Notes under the pieces: generated by a model | What the model was told of the DNA's origin: nothing | The model's input: the letters and a program-made list of their open reading frames with translations, nothing else | The model's database searches: none | Translations under genes and position numbers: made by a program | In this document: piece by piece, positions 15,155-22,625 of the stretch | Position numbering within the stretch: position 1 is the first letter of the stretch | How the letters are laid out: the number at the start of each line of letters is the position of its first letter | IMG/VR virus record: IMGVR_UViG_3300031600_000349 | Span: 1-24,694 of that record | Strand: one strand, 5' to 3' | Length of the DNA stretch: 24,694 bases | From: a virus

Positions 15155-15801
15155 TTGTAATATATAGCGCTATTTACGGAAATAAAAATAAAATACTTGA
15201 GGTACCTGAAATTGATGGTGTTAGTAACATAATGTACACAGATTATGACATTACCCCTAAGTATTATAAAGGTTGGGAAATAAGAAAATCTAAAGGTGAA
15301 GAATTCAATAGTAGTGTATTGAATGCCAAACAATTTAAACTTTTACCACATAAATTCTTACCTGAGTATGATACAACAATTTGGGTTGATGGTAGTATTA
15401 AAACTAAAAATATAGTCGAATTCATTGAATTGTATAATAAAAATGAAATGGTTGTTTTTGACCATAATCACACTACATTTGATAAAAGAGATTGCATATA
15501 TGACGAAGCTAAAGTGGTCATGTCTCAAGGTTTAGATAAGAAATCAACAATCAATAAACAAATAGGTGAGTATAAATCAGAAGGATTTCCGAAAAATAAT
15601 GGTTTAATATGTGGCGGGGTTTTATTAAGAAAGAATACAGACTTAATTAATAAAATTATGGATGAATGGTGGAGTGAAATTATAAAAGGAAGTTTTAGAG
15701 ACCAATTATCATTTAATTATGTTGCTTGGAAAAATGATTTTAAACCACACTATATAAAAGATGACATTAGGTCAAACAAATATTTTAAAATTAATGAGTA
15801 A
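15151..15801 (+). CDS. DUF616 (TOD1/MUCI70-like) glycosyltransferase, 216 aa
   Basis: The protein follows the DUF616 pattern closely: MIVIYSAIYGNKNK at the start, YTDYDI (residues 29-34), a NAKQFKLLPHKFLPEYDTTIWVDGSI block (58-83), HTTFDKRDCIYDEAK (107-121), the GFPKNNGLICGGVLLRKN region (145-162) and WWSEIIKGSFRDQLSFNYV (173-191). The WVDGS and RDQLSF motifs are thought to form the GT-A donor and active-site region in this family. It is translationally coupled to the FkbM gene (ATGA) and overlaps the start of the pyruvyl transferase gene by 8 nt. Family call strong; linkage made is unknown. Confidence 0.85.
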   Translation: MIVIYSAIYGNKNKILEVPEIDGVSNIMYTDYDITPKYYKGWEIRKSKGEEFNSSVLNAKQFKLLPHKFLPEYDTTIWVDGSIKTKNIVEFIELYNKNEMVVFDHNHTTFDKRDCIYDEAKVVMSQGLDKKSTINKQIGEYKSEGFPKNNGLICGGVLLRKNTDLINKIMDEWWSEIIKGSFRDQLSFNYVAWKNDFKPHYIKDDIRSNKYFKINE

Positions 15802-16843
15802 AAGAACTGCAATTTTTAGTCTAGCACCCCATGATAGACATAACTATGGTGATATATTATATGGTAATTTATTAAACAAACTTTATGCTGATAAAGACGT
15901 TGACTTTTACTATGTTGGGTTGGTGGACATTGATATGACAGAGTTAGGAGGTGGGGTTGTTATACCAGTCAGTAAGATGATTGAAATAAGTAAAATTTAC
16001 ACTGATGTTACAATATACGTTGGAGGTGGTGAGTTTTTAAACTCTGCTTATGGTGGCTTAAAGTCTTTTATAGATAACAACCTTAAAAAATCAATAGACA
16101 GAACTTTAAGGTATCCTTTTATGGTGGATAAATCACTGTTTGATTCGGATATAAATCTTAGTGTTAAGTTTATATCATTTGGTGGTGTAATGCCAAATGC
16201 ACCACAAGTAGCTAAATTATTTAATGAAGGTGATATTGTATACGCTAGAGATTCACTGACATCTTTCTTAGTTAAAGAAAAAGGTGTTAAGAATGTAAAA
16301 ACATTTCCAGACTTAGGTCAATTCACTAGAGAAATACTAAATTTAGAAAGCTTAACAAATGATTTGTTTGATGACTACGTTGTTATTCAAGTGGGTAAAG
16401 CTAAATTCGAATCTAAGGAGGTGTTGAAGAATGAAATAATAAAGTTAAGTGAAGTAGAAAACGTAATACTATTACCAGTGGCTTATTGTAACGAACATGA
16501 CGACGACAAAATATTGGCTGAGTTGGAAAAAGAAATCAATCTACCCAACGTCAAATTATTTAAGGATAAAAACATAATCAATATAACTAAGGTAATTGCT
16601 AATAGTAATATGTGCATTGGTACTAGCCTACACTTAATGATGGTAGCTAACAGTTACGGGGTTAAATATTTACCACTTAACAGTGTCAAGAAAATTGATA
16701 GGTATCAAAACACTTGGCATGAAACTAAGGTTAAATGTAATGAGAACAACCTTTTCGAGAAGTATAAAAAATCAATTAATAAAGAGTACAAGTTTTTCGA
16801 AAAATATAATGTTTCAGATTTAAAAAAAATAATAGGTATATGA
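15794..16843 (+). CDS. Polysaccharide pyruvyl transferase family protein, 349 aa
   Basis: Recognisable blocks are FSLAPHDRHNYGDILYGNLL (residues 8-27, the N-x-GD motif), VTIYVGGGEFLN (72-83), GDIVYARDSLTSFLVKEKG (146-164), FPDLGQF, and MCIGTSLHLMMVANSYGVKYLPL near 270-292. Together these mark the family that adds ketal-linked pyruvate from phosphoenolpyruvate to sugars, or structurally related GT-B-like enzymes. I chose ATG at 15794. A GTG at 15761 in the same frame would overlap the previous gene by 41 nt and add 11 residues of another frame's coding DNA. The stop overlaps the next ATG by 4 nt. It would add a negative charge to the phage-made glycan. Confidence 0.85.
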   Translation: MSKRTAIFSLAPHDRHNYGDILYGNLLNKLYADKDVDFYYVGLVDIDMTELGGGVVIPVSKMIEISKIYTDVTIYVGGGEFLNSAYGGLKSFIDNNLKKSIDRTLRYPFMVDKSLFDSDINLSVKFISFGGVMPNAPQVAKLFNEGDIVYARDSLTSFLVKEKGVKNVKTFPDLGQFTREILNLESLTNDLFDDYVVIQVGKAKFESKEVLKNEIIKLSEVENVILLPVAYCNEHDDDKILAELEKEINLPNVKLFKDKNIINITKVIANSNMCIGTSLHLMMVANSYGVKYLPLNSVKKIDRYQNTWHETKVKCNENNLFEKYKKSINKEYKFFEKYNVSDLKKIIGI

Positions 16844-17817
16844 TAGATAAATTTAAAAGAAAAATGGCTATGCTTTCATTAGCATTGTCTAAAGTAGAAA
16901 AATCTTCACTCAATAAAGAGTCGGGTGGGTTTGATAGCGAAAGCTTATTATCTCAAACTATGAACCAAGGTACCATGGCCGACGCCTTATTAAAGGGTGA
17001 AATAACGACTGAAGTAAAAGATTTAAGGTGGAGAACTTATAAAGTATTAAATGAGAGTGAAAATTTTAAAACTAAGATAAGTGGTTATGACGAAGACGGT
17101 ATACCAATAACTGAAACTACTACTTCCGAAAAAAGAAACCTTAAAAAGGTTAATGTTGATTCGTATGACGATTATGAAGTTGAGTTAGTTATTAATAACG
17201 AGGAAACAACAAAATCTACATATGATGAAATATCTAATGAAAGTCTAAAAATTTTAAAGGAAAAAGAAATTGAAGAATATGAAAAAAACAACGATAAATT
17301 TGACCTTATTGGAATGGAAGGTGACGGGTCAACGGTAGGTGAGATATCATTTCACGATATGGTGTCTGATATGAAAACTGGTAGGTCAATAAACATTACC
17401 AGAGAATTAAAACCTAAATTTGAAATTGAAGAGTACGCTAAAAAATTAGTGATTAGGAATATAAATGATGAAAGTAAGTTATTAGAGTTTTATATTTCTA
17501 AATATCCTGACGAATACAACAGAAAAAGTAGATTGATGTTGAGTGAGGTTAAAAAGATAAGTAAAAACCCTAGAGCTGTGAATATGTTAGATATAAACGG
17601 CGTTGATTTTATAACTGATAGAGCAATAGGCGCCGATAATGGCATGGAATATTCTTATGTTATAAATAAATTTGACAAAATAATTGAACACAATGGTCAC
17701 TATGTGTTAAAGTTTTTAGCCACACCAGAAGTCAATGGTAGATTCATTTTTGATAAATACAGGCAAGAAGCTTTAGAAGAGCGTTATAGGAATAAAGAGA
17801 GTAAAAAATCTAGTTAA
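16840..17817 (+). CDS. Hypothetical phage protein, 325 aa, end of glycan operon
   Basis: No family is recognised with confidence. Notable parts are SLLSQTMNQGTMADALLKGEITTEVKDLRWRTYKV in the first 70 residues, an acidic middle, and a more ordered C-terminal half (ITRELKPKFEIEEYAKKLVIR, LLEFYISKYPDEYN, then a beta-rich stretch NGMEYSYVINKFDKIIEHNGHYVLKFLA). It is soluble, highly charged and has no signal peptide. Although ATGA-coupled to the pyruvyl transferase, it does not look like an enzyme of sugar metabolism. It may be a conserved phage structural or DNA-metabolism protein into whose vicinity the glycan genes were inserted. The terminator at 17849 closes this transcript. Confidence 0.75.
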   Translation: MIDKFKRKMAMLSLALSKVEKSSLNKESGGFDSESLLSQTMNQGTMADALLKGEITTEVKDLRWRTYKVLNESENFKTKISGYDEDGIPITETTTSEKRNLKKVNVDSYDDYEVELVINNEETTKSTYDEISNESLKILKEKEIEEYEKNNDKFDLIGMEGDGSTVGEISFHDMVSDMKTGRSINITRELKPKFEIEEYAKKLVIRNINDESKLLEFYISKYPDEYNRKSRLMLSEVKKISKNPRAVNMLDINGVDFITDRAIGADNGMEYSYVINKFDKIIEHNGHYVLKFLATPEVNGRFIFDKYRQEALEERYRNKESKKSS

Positions 17818-17848
17818 TGGTTTAGTTTTTATTTTTTATACATATATT

Positions 17849-17882
17849 AAATGCGAGGTTAAAAAAAGCCTCGCATTTTTTT
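17849..17882 (+). terminator. Strong intrinsic terminator abutting the phoH start codon
   Basis: A perfect 10-bp stem pairs 17849-17858 with 17869-17878 around a 10-base loop, followed by a T run to 17882. The next base begins the ATG of phoH. It ends the glycan-operon transcript and leaves no room for a promoter or leader between it and phoH. Confidence 0.9.
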
Positions 17883-18629
17883 ATGGCAAAGAGACAACCA
17901 AAAAAGACAGAAAAAACAGAAAGAGACCAAAAGGCTACTAGAAGTAAGCCGACAAGTAAGATACTAACTAAAAGAGTTACCTTAAAGTGTAAGAATGTTA
18001 AACAAAAAGAATATGCTAATTTAATTAAAGAAAAAGAAATCATATTCTGCTCAGGTCCATCTGGTGTAGGTAAAAGTTATGTGGCAATGGCCGTAGCTTT
18101 GAAACTACTTCAAGATGGAGATAATTCATTCAATAAGATATTAATTGTTAAACCAGCTGTAGAAGCTGAAGAAAACCTAGGTTTCTTACCAGGTGATTTA
18201 AAAGAAAAGATGGCACCTCATATGGCATCATCAATTGATATCGTAGACAAAATAATAGGTAAACCAAATAGACTAAAATTAGAAGAGTCTGAAGAGATTA
18301 TGATTGAACCGCTGGGCTTCCTTAGGGGTAAATCAATTGATAATTCCATATTGGTTATGGAAGAAGCTCAAAATATGTCACCTTCTCAAATGAAAACTCT
18401 ATTGACAAGGATAGGGTATGGGTCTAAATACATCATCTCAGGTGATATGGACCAATCAGATAGATACAAAGACAGTAAACAAAGTGGATTATATGACGCT
18501 ATCAATAGACATAAGTTTATTGAAGAGTTAGGGTTTTTTGAATTTAATGAAAACGACATTGTAAGAAATCCATTGATAACCAAAATGCTTATCAACTATA
18601 AAGTAGAAAATAAAGTAATGGATAAATAA
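17883..18629 (+). CDS. phoH: PhoH-like ATPase, 248 aa
   Basis: A basic, Lys/Thr-rich tail (residues 1-35) precedes a PhoH core. Walker A is FCSGPSGVGKSYVAMAVALKLL (about 55-76), then ILIVKPAVEAEENLGFLPGDLKEKM, MIEPLGFLRGKSIDNSILVMEEAQNMSPSQMKTLLTRIG with the Walker B acidic pair, and KYIISGDMDQSDR (sensor-like SGD-x-Q). PhoH proteins are RNA-helicase-like P-loop ATPases very common in large phages; their role is uncertain and may concern RNA metabolism or phosphate stress. The next Met lies after Walker A, so ATG 17883 must be the start even though a terminator ends right before it. Confidence 0.93.
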   Translation: MAKRQPKKTEKTERDQKATRSKPTSKILTKRVTLKCKNVKQKEYANLIKEKEIIFCSGPSGVGKSYVAMAVALKLLQDGDNSFNKILIVKPAVEAEENLGFLPGDLKEKMAPHMASSIDIVDKIIGKPNRLKLEESEEIMIEPLGFLRGKSIDNSILVMEEAQNMSPSQMKTLLTRIGYGSKYIISGDMDQSDRYKDSKQSGLYDAINRHKFIEELGFFEFNENDIVRNPLITKMLINYKVENKVMDK

Positions 18630-18676
18630 TAAAGACATTCTGTTCACTTTAGACAAAAAATACGTACAATAATAAT

Positions 18677-18715
18677 ATGAAAATAGGAATAACATTATTC
18701 ACGTTTAAGATGTGA
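18677..18715 (+). pseudogene. Stub of a gene start (12 codons), left behind at endonuclease insertion
   Basis: The frame MKIGITLFTFKM-stop begins with five codons (IGITL) identical in DNA to codons 4-8 of the HAD-like gene at 19803. The identity stops exactly at the last base of the endonuclease stop codon. It looks like the original start of the HAD-like gene, cut off when the minus-strand endonuclease cassette entered. Confidence 0.6.
18683..18697 (+). repeat. 15-bp direct repeat, left copy
   Basis: ATAGGAATAACATTA here is repeated exactly at 19812-19826. The two copies flank the endonuclease gene. The left copy overlaps its stop codon (18695-18697) by three bases. Confidence 0.9.
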
Positions 18716-19693
18716 TATGAGATAATCTTTATTAGTCCTTTTTAAATGTTTGTAAATCCTCAATTCATTTTTTCTAAAATCCGTTAAATTATTATATTTA
18801 TTTATAATTTTTTTTAATTCATTTATTGTTAATTTAATATTAGACTTTTTATCAGGCATATGTTTAGCGGCTTCATCAACAATTTTAAGTTTCAACAACA
18901 TTCTATATTCTTTCTCATGTTTATTTTTAAATTCATTAAACGAATTATATTTTTTACATAATTTAAATAATTTTTGTTTATTATATATTTTATTATATAC
19001 ATTATTTATTTTTATTTTGTTAACATCATCTTCTCTTAAAGTTAAGTCAGTGGTTTTATTTATTAGTTTAAGATTATCATTAATTTGTTTCTTAATATCT
19101 TTAATATAATTTCTACTTTTTTCGTAAATATGAATCAATGTGATATTTTTATTCTTGGTTAAAGATATTTTTAATTCATCATTATTTTCTAAAGTATGCC
19201 AATATTTACCCTGATACTCAAAAGCCAATTTATATTCTTTGTAATATAAATCTAGTTCATATGGTTTAATTATTTTTCGATTGTTATATGATGCTTTTAA
19301 ATTTAAAAGTTGATTCATTAAGTCTTCTAAAATCATCTGTGGGATACTATATTTAAATGGGGTCATATGAGACGTTAATTCATCTAAATAACCTTTTAAA
19401 CGAGCAGATTGATAAGCTGGCTCATCAAACTCTTTTAATTCTCTTATTGAAGTATATTTATTAAAAATTTTTTTTAATTCATTATAATTTAAATCTCTAT
19501 AACCTAGATTTATTTTAGTTTTGTGACCTTTTTTATTTCTCCATAATAAAAATTTTTCACTTTTTTTTAAACCCAATCTATACCCTTTATTGTCAATTGA
19601 AGATTTAGACTTATTCAAAATTGTTGCTATTTCTAAATTAGTTTTATTTGAATAAATTTCTTTTAATTTCTTTTCTTGCATTGTAGTCCACAT
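18695..19693 (-). CDS. VSR-like (EDxHD type) homing-type endonuclease, 332 aa
   Basis: The N-terminus is a SANT/GcrA-like helix-turn-helix (WTTMQEKKLKEIYSNKTNLEIA..., residues 2-42). Residues about 117-200 form a nuclease core like that of the VSR/EDxHD group: ILEDLMN (121-127), YELDLYYKEYKLAFEYQGKYWH (145-166) and ITLIHIYE (184-191). About three copies of a module with a KY..., F/L... and HM pattern surround it (around 66-110, 240-279 and 290-330; for example KKYNSFNEFKNKHEKEY). Such modules accompany phage homing endonucleases and probably contact DNA. The gene is on the opposite strand to its neighbours, more AT-rich, and lies between phoH and the HAD-like gene, all signs of a free-standing mobile gene. 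It would cut a cognate site in phages lacking the insertion. Confidence 0.8.
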   Translation of the reverse strand: MWTTMQEKKLKEIYSNKTNLEIATILNKSKSSIDNKGYRLGLKKSEKFLLWRNKKGHKTKINLGYRDLNYNELKKIFNKYTSIRELKEFDEPAYQSARLKGYLDELTSHMTPFKYSIPQMILEDLMNQLLNLKASYNNRKIIKPYELDLYYKEYKLAFEYQGKYWHTLENNDELKISLTKNKNITLIHIYEKSRNYIKDIKKQINDNLKLINKTTDLTLREDDVNKIKINNVYNKIYNKQKLFKLCKKYNSFNEFKNKHEKEYRMLLKLKIVDEAAKHMPDKKSNIKLTINELKKIINKYNNLTDFRKNELRIYKHLKRTNKDYLISHLKRE

Positions 19694-19811
19694 AATAATC
19701 TCTCATTTATAATAATAAATTATAACCAATTTTCACTAAAAGTGAATAATAAATAAAAAGATATACCTTTTTTATTTTTAGGTGGTATATTAAAAATAAA
19801 AAATGGCTCAG
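18698..19811. mobile_element. Endonuclease cassette inserted between phoH and the HAD-like gene
   Basis: The segment between the 15-bp direct repeats holds essentially the minus-strand endonuclease gene and its AT-rich 5' flank. The limits are set by where the duplicated start of the HAD-like gene (IGITL codons) ends and resumes. No terminal inverted repeats or transposase are present, so homing by the encoded nuclease is the likely means of spread rather than transposition. Confidence 0.6.
19694..19802. other. Intergenic region between divergent endonuclease and HAD-like genes
   Basis: This is 109 very AT-rich bases. It holds a 6-bp hairpin with a 3-base loop (19732-19737 with 19741-19746) and a second inverted repeat (19761-19767 with 19784-19790) that could fold just before the ATG at 19803. 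Near the endonuclease start, the minus strand has TATAAATG (19704-19711), one base from the late box but too close to the ATG to be convincing. I see no clear -33/-7 pair. Confidence 0.5.
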
Positions 19812-20384
19812 ATAGGAATAACATTAAACGAAGTAATTAGAGACTATGTAGGTCAACTAAAGTACGTTTATAAGAAATATTACGGTGAAGATTTAGAAGA
19901 TGTTAAAGTAGAAGACTTTGACTTAGCCAGTTTTTTCAAGTTTGACTCACAGGAAGCTTTTCATAAGTTTCTATACAGCGAGAGTCCAATGGAAATATTC
20001 GCACACGCTGACCAATCATATAAAAATGTCGGTCCAATTCTAAACAGTTTTATTAACGACATAAACGACTACGAAGAACACGAGGTTATATTATTAAGTA
20101 GAGACGTACATAAAAGTAGACCCGCAACACTATTCTTTTTATCAAAACTAGGGTTTACTGGTAATAGCATTAAATTCGCACTTGATACTAAGAAATTATG
20201 GGATGATGTAGATGTTTTAGTTACAGCAAACCCAGTAGCTTTAGATAGTAAACCTGAAGGTAAAATTTCAGTTAAAATCGAAGCAACTTACAATGAAAAT
20301 ACTGAGTCTGATTATACATTAGAATCAATATTAGATTTTATAAATAATGAAGAGCAATTTAAAAAAATAATGAATAATGATTAA
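19803..20384 (+). CDS. HAD-like (deoxyribonucleotidase-type) protein lacking the nucleophile, 193 aa
   Basis: The C-terminal half resembles phage HAD-superfamily 5'-nucleotidases: HEVILLSRDVHKSRPATLFFLSKLGF (motif II-like, residues 93-118), then KKLWDDVDVLVTANPVALDSKPEGK (130-154), matching the usual 'DvlvTdNP..l..KP.GK' region. The N-terminus reads IGITLNEVIRDYV where active members have D-x-D (iDlDdvL); both Asp residues are absent, so phosphatase chemistry is unlikely. It may have a structural or binding role. Its start was disturbed by the endonuclease insertion (see stub at 18677). It overlaps the next gene by 8 nt. Confidence 0.6.
   Translation: MAQIGITLNEVIRDYVGQLKYVYKKYYGEDLEDVKVEDFDLASFFKFDSQEAFHKFLYSESPMEIFAHADQSYKNVGPILNSFINDINDYEEHEVILLSRDVHKSRPATLFFLSKLGFTGNSIKFALDTKKLWDDVDVLVTANPVALDSKPEGKISVKIEATYNENTESDYTLESILDFINNEEQFKKIMNND
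19812..19826 (+). repeat. 15-bp direct repeat, right copy
   Basis: This is identical to 18683-18697 and encodes codons 4-8 (IGITL) of the HAD-like gene. Confidence 0.9.
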
Positions 20385-20727
20385 AATATTTGGAGATTTA
20401 TATTACATCGACTTTGAAAAGTTAGATGCCTTTGTGGCTGATGGTCAAAAAGATAATGTATTTAAAACAGTGGATAAAGAATATAACTATGATAATGAAT
20501 TGGTAAAGACGAAAATAATTGAAGCTGCTGAACCTACCACTAAAGAAGTTAACGTCGTGAGATATGAAATAATTAGAAATTTCATTGACGATATCTCAAT
20601 GGCTGGTGGTACAAGTGACGAACATGATGAAATGTTGGGGTCTAATAATCTAATTAAAACCGATGTAAAATTTAAATTAGCGTATAATACTCTAATTTTT
20701 TATAAGATATTAAAAAAAATTGATTAA
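20377..20727 (+). CDS. Small hypothetical phage protein, 116 aa
   Basis: No family is recognised. It begins MIKIFGDLYYIDFEKLDAFV, continues with an acidic linker, then VNVVRYEIIRNFIDDISM and a C-terminal helix (FKLAYNTLIFYKILKKID). It is soluble and close in length to small accessory proteins of T4-like phages. The start overlaps the HAD-like gene by 8 nt and the next ATG follows 4 nt after its stop, so it is part of the same transcript as the glycosyltransferases and the late sigma factor. A TATAAATA at 20339-20346 lies inside the previous gene upstream, but may be chance. Confidence 0.75.
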   Translation: MIKIFGDLYYIDFEKLDAFVADGQKDNVFKTVDKEYNYDNELVKTKIIEAAEPTTKEVNVVRYEIIRNFIDDISMAGGTSDEHDEMLGSNNLIKTDVKFKLAYNTLIFYKILKKID

Positions 20728-20731
20728 AAAA

Positions 20732-21847
20732 ATGGAAAACGAAAAAAAACAAGTACAAGTAAAAGAATTTATAAGTAAAATTGATAATAAAGATTTTGGT
20801 TTATATTTCTTTACTTTGGATACAAAAGGTAACCCAACTGCTGGTATTGCTAATATATACGAGCACGTTAAAGTCTTAAATGATTTAGGGTATAAAGCTC
20901 ATATATTACACGAAAAAGATGACTATCATGGCGTTGAAGAATGGTTAGGTGAAGAGTACGCTAAACTACCACACGTTTCAATTGAACAACAAAATTTAAA
21001 ACTAGTTGCAATAGATTACATTATTGTACCTGAGATTTTTGCTAACGTAATGGAGCAAGTAAAAGACTTCCCATGTAAGAAAATAGTATTTTCACAGTCC
21101 TATTCTTACATCTTAGAATTTTTACCAATTGGTAATAGGTGGGATTTAAACTTTGGCTTTACTGATGTAATCACAACATCTGAAAGACAGTCAGAGTACA
21201 TCAAAGACCTATTTCCAAGTATCGACACTCATATCATACCGCCGTCAATACCTGAGTACTTTAAAACGACTGATAAGATTAAAAAACCGATTGTCTCTAT
21301 TGTAACTAGAGACCAGAAAGCTGCACTAAGATTGGTTAAGTCGTTCTACTTACAACATCCAATGTATAAATGGATTACGTTTAGAGAACTTAGAGGTTTA
21401 CCTAGAAAAACGTTTGCTGAGCAACTAGGTGAGTCTTGTCTAGCTATATGGGTTGATGATGAATCCAGTTTTGGAACATTCCCTATTGAAGCTATGGAGT
21501 GTGACACACCTGTTATAGGTAAGATACCTGCTATGATTCCTGAATGGATGGAAGACGATAGTTCGGATGAACAACAAATTAGTTTGAAAGATAATGGTGT
21601 TTGGACTAATAACGAATTATCTATACCTAATTTAGTGTCAGAGTTCATGAGAGTATGGTTAGAAGATAATGTACCTAGTACCTTAATGGAAGGTGTTAAA
21701 AAATCTAAAGGTCAATACACTGAAGATAAGCAAGTTGAAAATATCAAACGTGTATATGGTAATCTAATTGCTAATAGAAGAAGTGAGTTTGAAGCACTTA
21801 TTGATATAACTAAAGAAAAAGAAAAAGAAAACAAAGATGAAAAATAA
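20732..21847 (+). CDS. GT-B glycosyltransferase (GT4-like), 371 aa
   Basis: The N-terminal half carries LYFFTLDTKGNPTAGIANIYEHVKVLNDLGYKAHIL, the glycine-rich acceptor-side loop of GT4 proteins, and YIIVPEIFANVM and KKIVFSQSYSYI. The C-terminal half has ITTSERQSEYIKDLFP, HIIPPSI, and the donor-site signature SSFGTFPIEAMECDTPVIG with the E-x-x-x-C/P spacing typical of GT4. A Lys/Glu-rich tail (TKEKEKENKDEK) ends the protein. ATG 20732 is preferred over a TTG at 20720, which lies inside the previous gene. It overlaps the next gene (GT2) by 11 nt. The acceptor is unknown; pairing with a GT2 repeats the theme of the upstream glycan cluster. Confidence 0.85.
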   Translation: MENEKKQVQVKEFISKIDNKDFGLYFFTLDTKGNPTAGIANIYEHVKVLNDLGYKAHILHEKDDYHGVEEWLGEEYAKLPHVSIEQQNLKLVAIDYIIVPEIFANVMEQVKDFPCKKIVFSQSYSYILEFLPIGNRWDLNFGFTDVITTSERQSEYIKDLFPSIDTHIIPPSIPEYFKTTDKIKKPIVSIVTRDQKAALRLVKSFYLQHPMYKWITFRELRGLPRKTFAEQLGESCLAIWVDDESSFGTFPIEAMECDTPVIGKIPAMIPEWMEDDSSDEQQISLKDNGVWTNNELSIPNLVSEFMRVWLEDNVPSTLMEGVKKSKGQYTEDKQVENIKRVYGNLIANRRSEFEALIDITKEKEKENKDEK

Positions 21848-22625
21848 AAATGATATCACAGTAATCACGCCTCTTTATAATGTGGACGAGACTTTACTTA
21901 ATAATGCTATCAAGTCGATAGCAATGCAAGAAACAAAACCAGATACGGTAATGTTTGTTGTTGGTACCGATAAAGACCATGGTGTTTTATCTGATTTAAT
22001 GAAAAATTACGATTTGAATTTTGATGTTATTAAACATGACAAATCAACTGATTTTCAAGCTCAAATGAATCTAGGTGTTGAAAATTGCAAAAGTAAATGG
22101 TTTATCTTTTTAGAGCAAGACGATGAGTTAAGTGGAAAATGGGTAAGTAACGTTGTGAAGTATAGAGAAGTTTATACTGACACTCAAATATTTCTACCAA
22201 TAATATTAGACGTGGACCCTCAAAGCAATTTTATTGGGTTCACTAACGAAGCTGTATGGGCATCTCAATTCTCAGATGAAATGGGTGTGTTGGATAATGC
22301 TGCACTATTGAGGTATCAAAATTTTAATATGGATGGAATGGCCATGTTAAAAGAAGCATATCAAGAATTCGGTGGACTTAAAGAAAGCATGAAATTGAGT
22401 TTTATAAGTGAATTCCTATTAAGGTTTACATTCAATTCATGTAAAGTGATGATTATCCCTAAATTAGGGTATAAACATCTAAATGACAGAGAAGGTAGCT
22501 TATTTAACTCTTATAAAAAAGAGTTAACGCCAGATGAATCAAGATGGTGGTTATCTTTGGCTAAGAAAGAATATTTCCACGTCAATGACAGAAATATCCT
22601 TTATGAAAAAACAGAAAAATCTTAA
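21837..22625 (+). CDS. GT2-family glycosyltransferase, 262 aa
   Basis: The N-terminal GT-A domain is clear: DITVITPLYNVDETLLNNAIKSIAMQETKP (residues 5-34), VMFVVGTDKDHGV, DFQAQMNLGVENCKSKWFIFLEQDDELS with the metal-binding D-D at about 95-96. The C-terminal part (NMDGMAMLKEAYQEFGGL, LSFISEFLLRF) fits the acceptor side of GT2 proteins. There are no membrane segments. The ATG lies 11 nt inside the preceding GT-B gene, and its stop overlaps the sigma factor ATG by one base, so late sigma synthesis is coupled to translation of glycan genes. Confidence 0.87.
   Translation: MKNKNDITVITPLYNVDETLLNNAIKSIAMQETKPDTVMFVVGTDKDHGVLSDLMKNYDLNFDVIKHDKSTDFQAQMNLGVENCKSKWFIFLEQDDELSGKWVSNVVKYREVYTDTQIFLPIILDVDPQSNFIGFTNEAVWASQFSDEMGVLDNAALLRYQNFNMDGMAMLKEAYQEFGGLKESMKLSFISEFLLRFTFNSCKVMIIPKLGYKHLNDREGSLFNSYKKELTPDESRWWLSLAKKEYFHVNDRNILYEKTEKS

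Noticed and set aside
15761-15793. GTG start extending the pyruvyl transferase
   Set aside because: It overlaps 41 nt of the DUF616 gene. The ATG at 15794 gives the usual 8-nt overlap and starts just before the first conserved strand.
17671-17678. TATAAATA inside the 16840-17817 gene
   Set aside because: It lies within coding sequence over 200 bases before phoH, with a terminator in between. Several chance matches are expected in AT-rich DNA.
18386-18595. Minus-strand ORF within phoH
   Set aside because: It overlaps the conserved Walker B region of PhoH entirely and has no independent support.
20339-20346. TATAAATA just before the 20377 gene
   Set aside because: It falls in coding sequence of the HAD-like gene within a tightly coupled operon, so I could not separate it from chance.
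20720-20731. TTG start extending the GT-B gene at 20732
   Set aside because: It lies inside the preceding gene and adds only MIKK. The ATG at 20732 has the A-rich leader typical of this genome.
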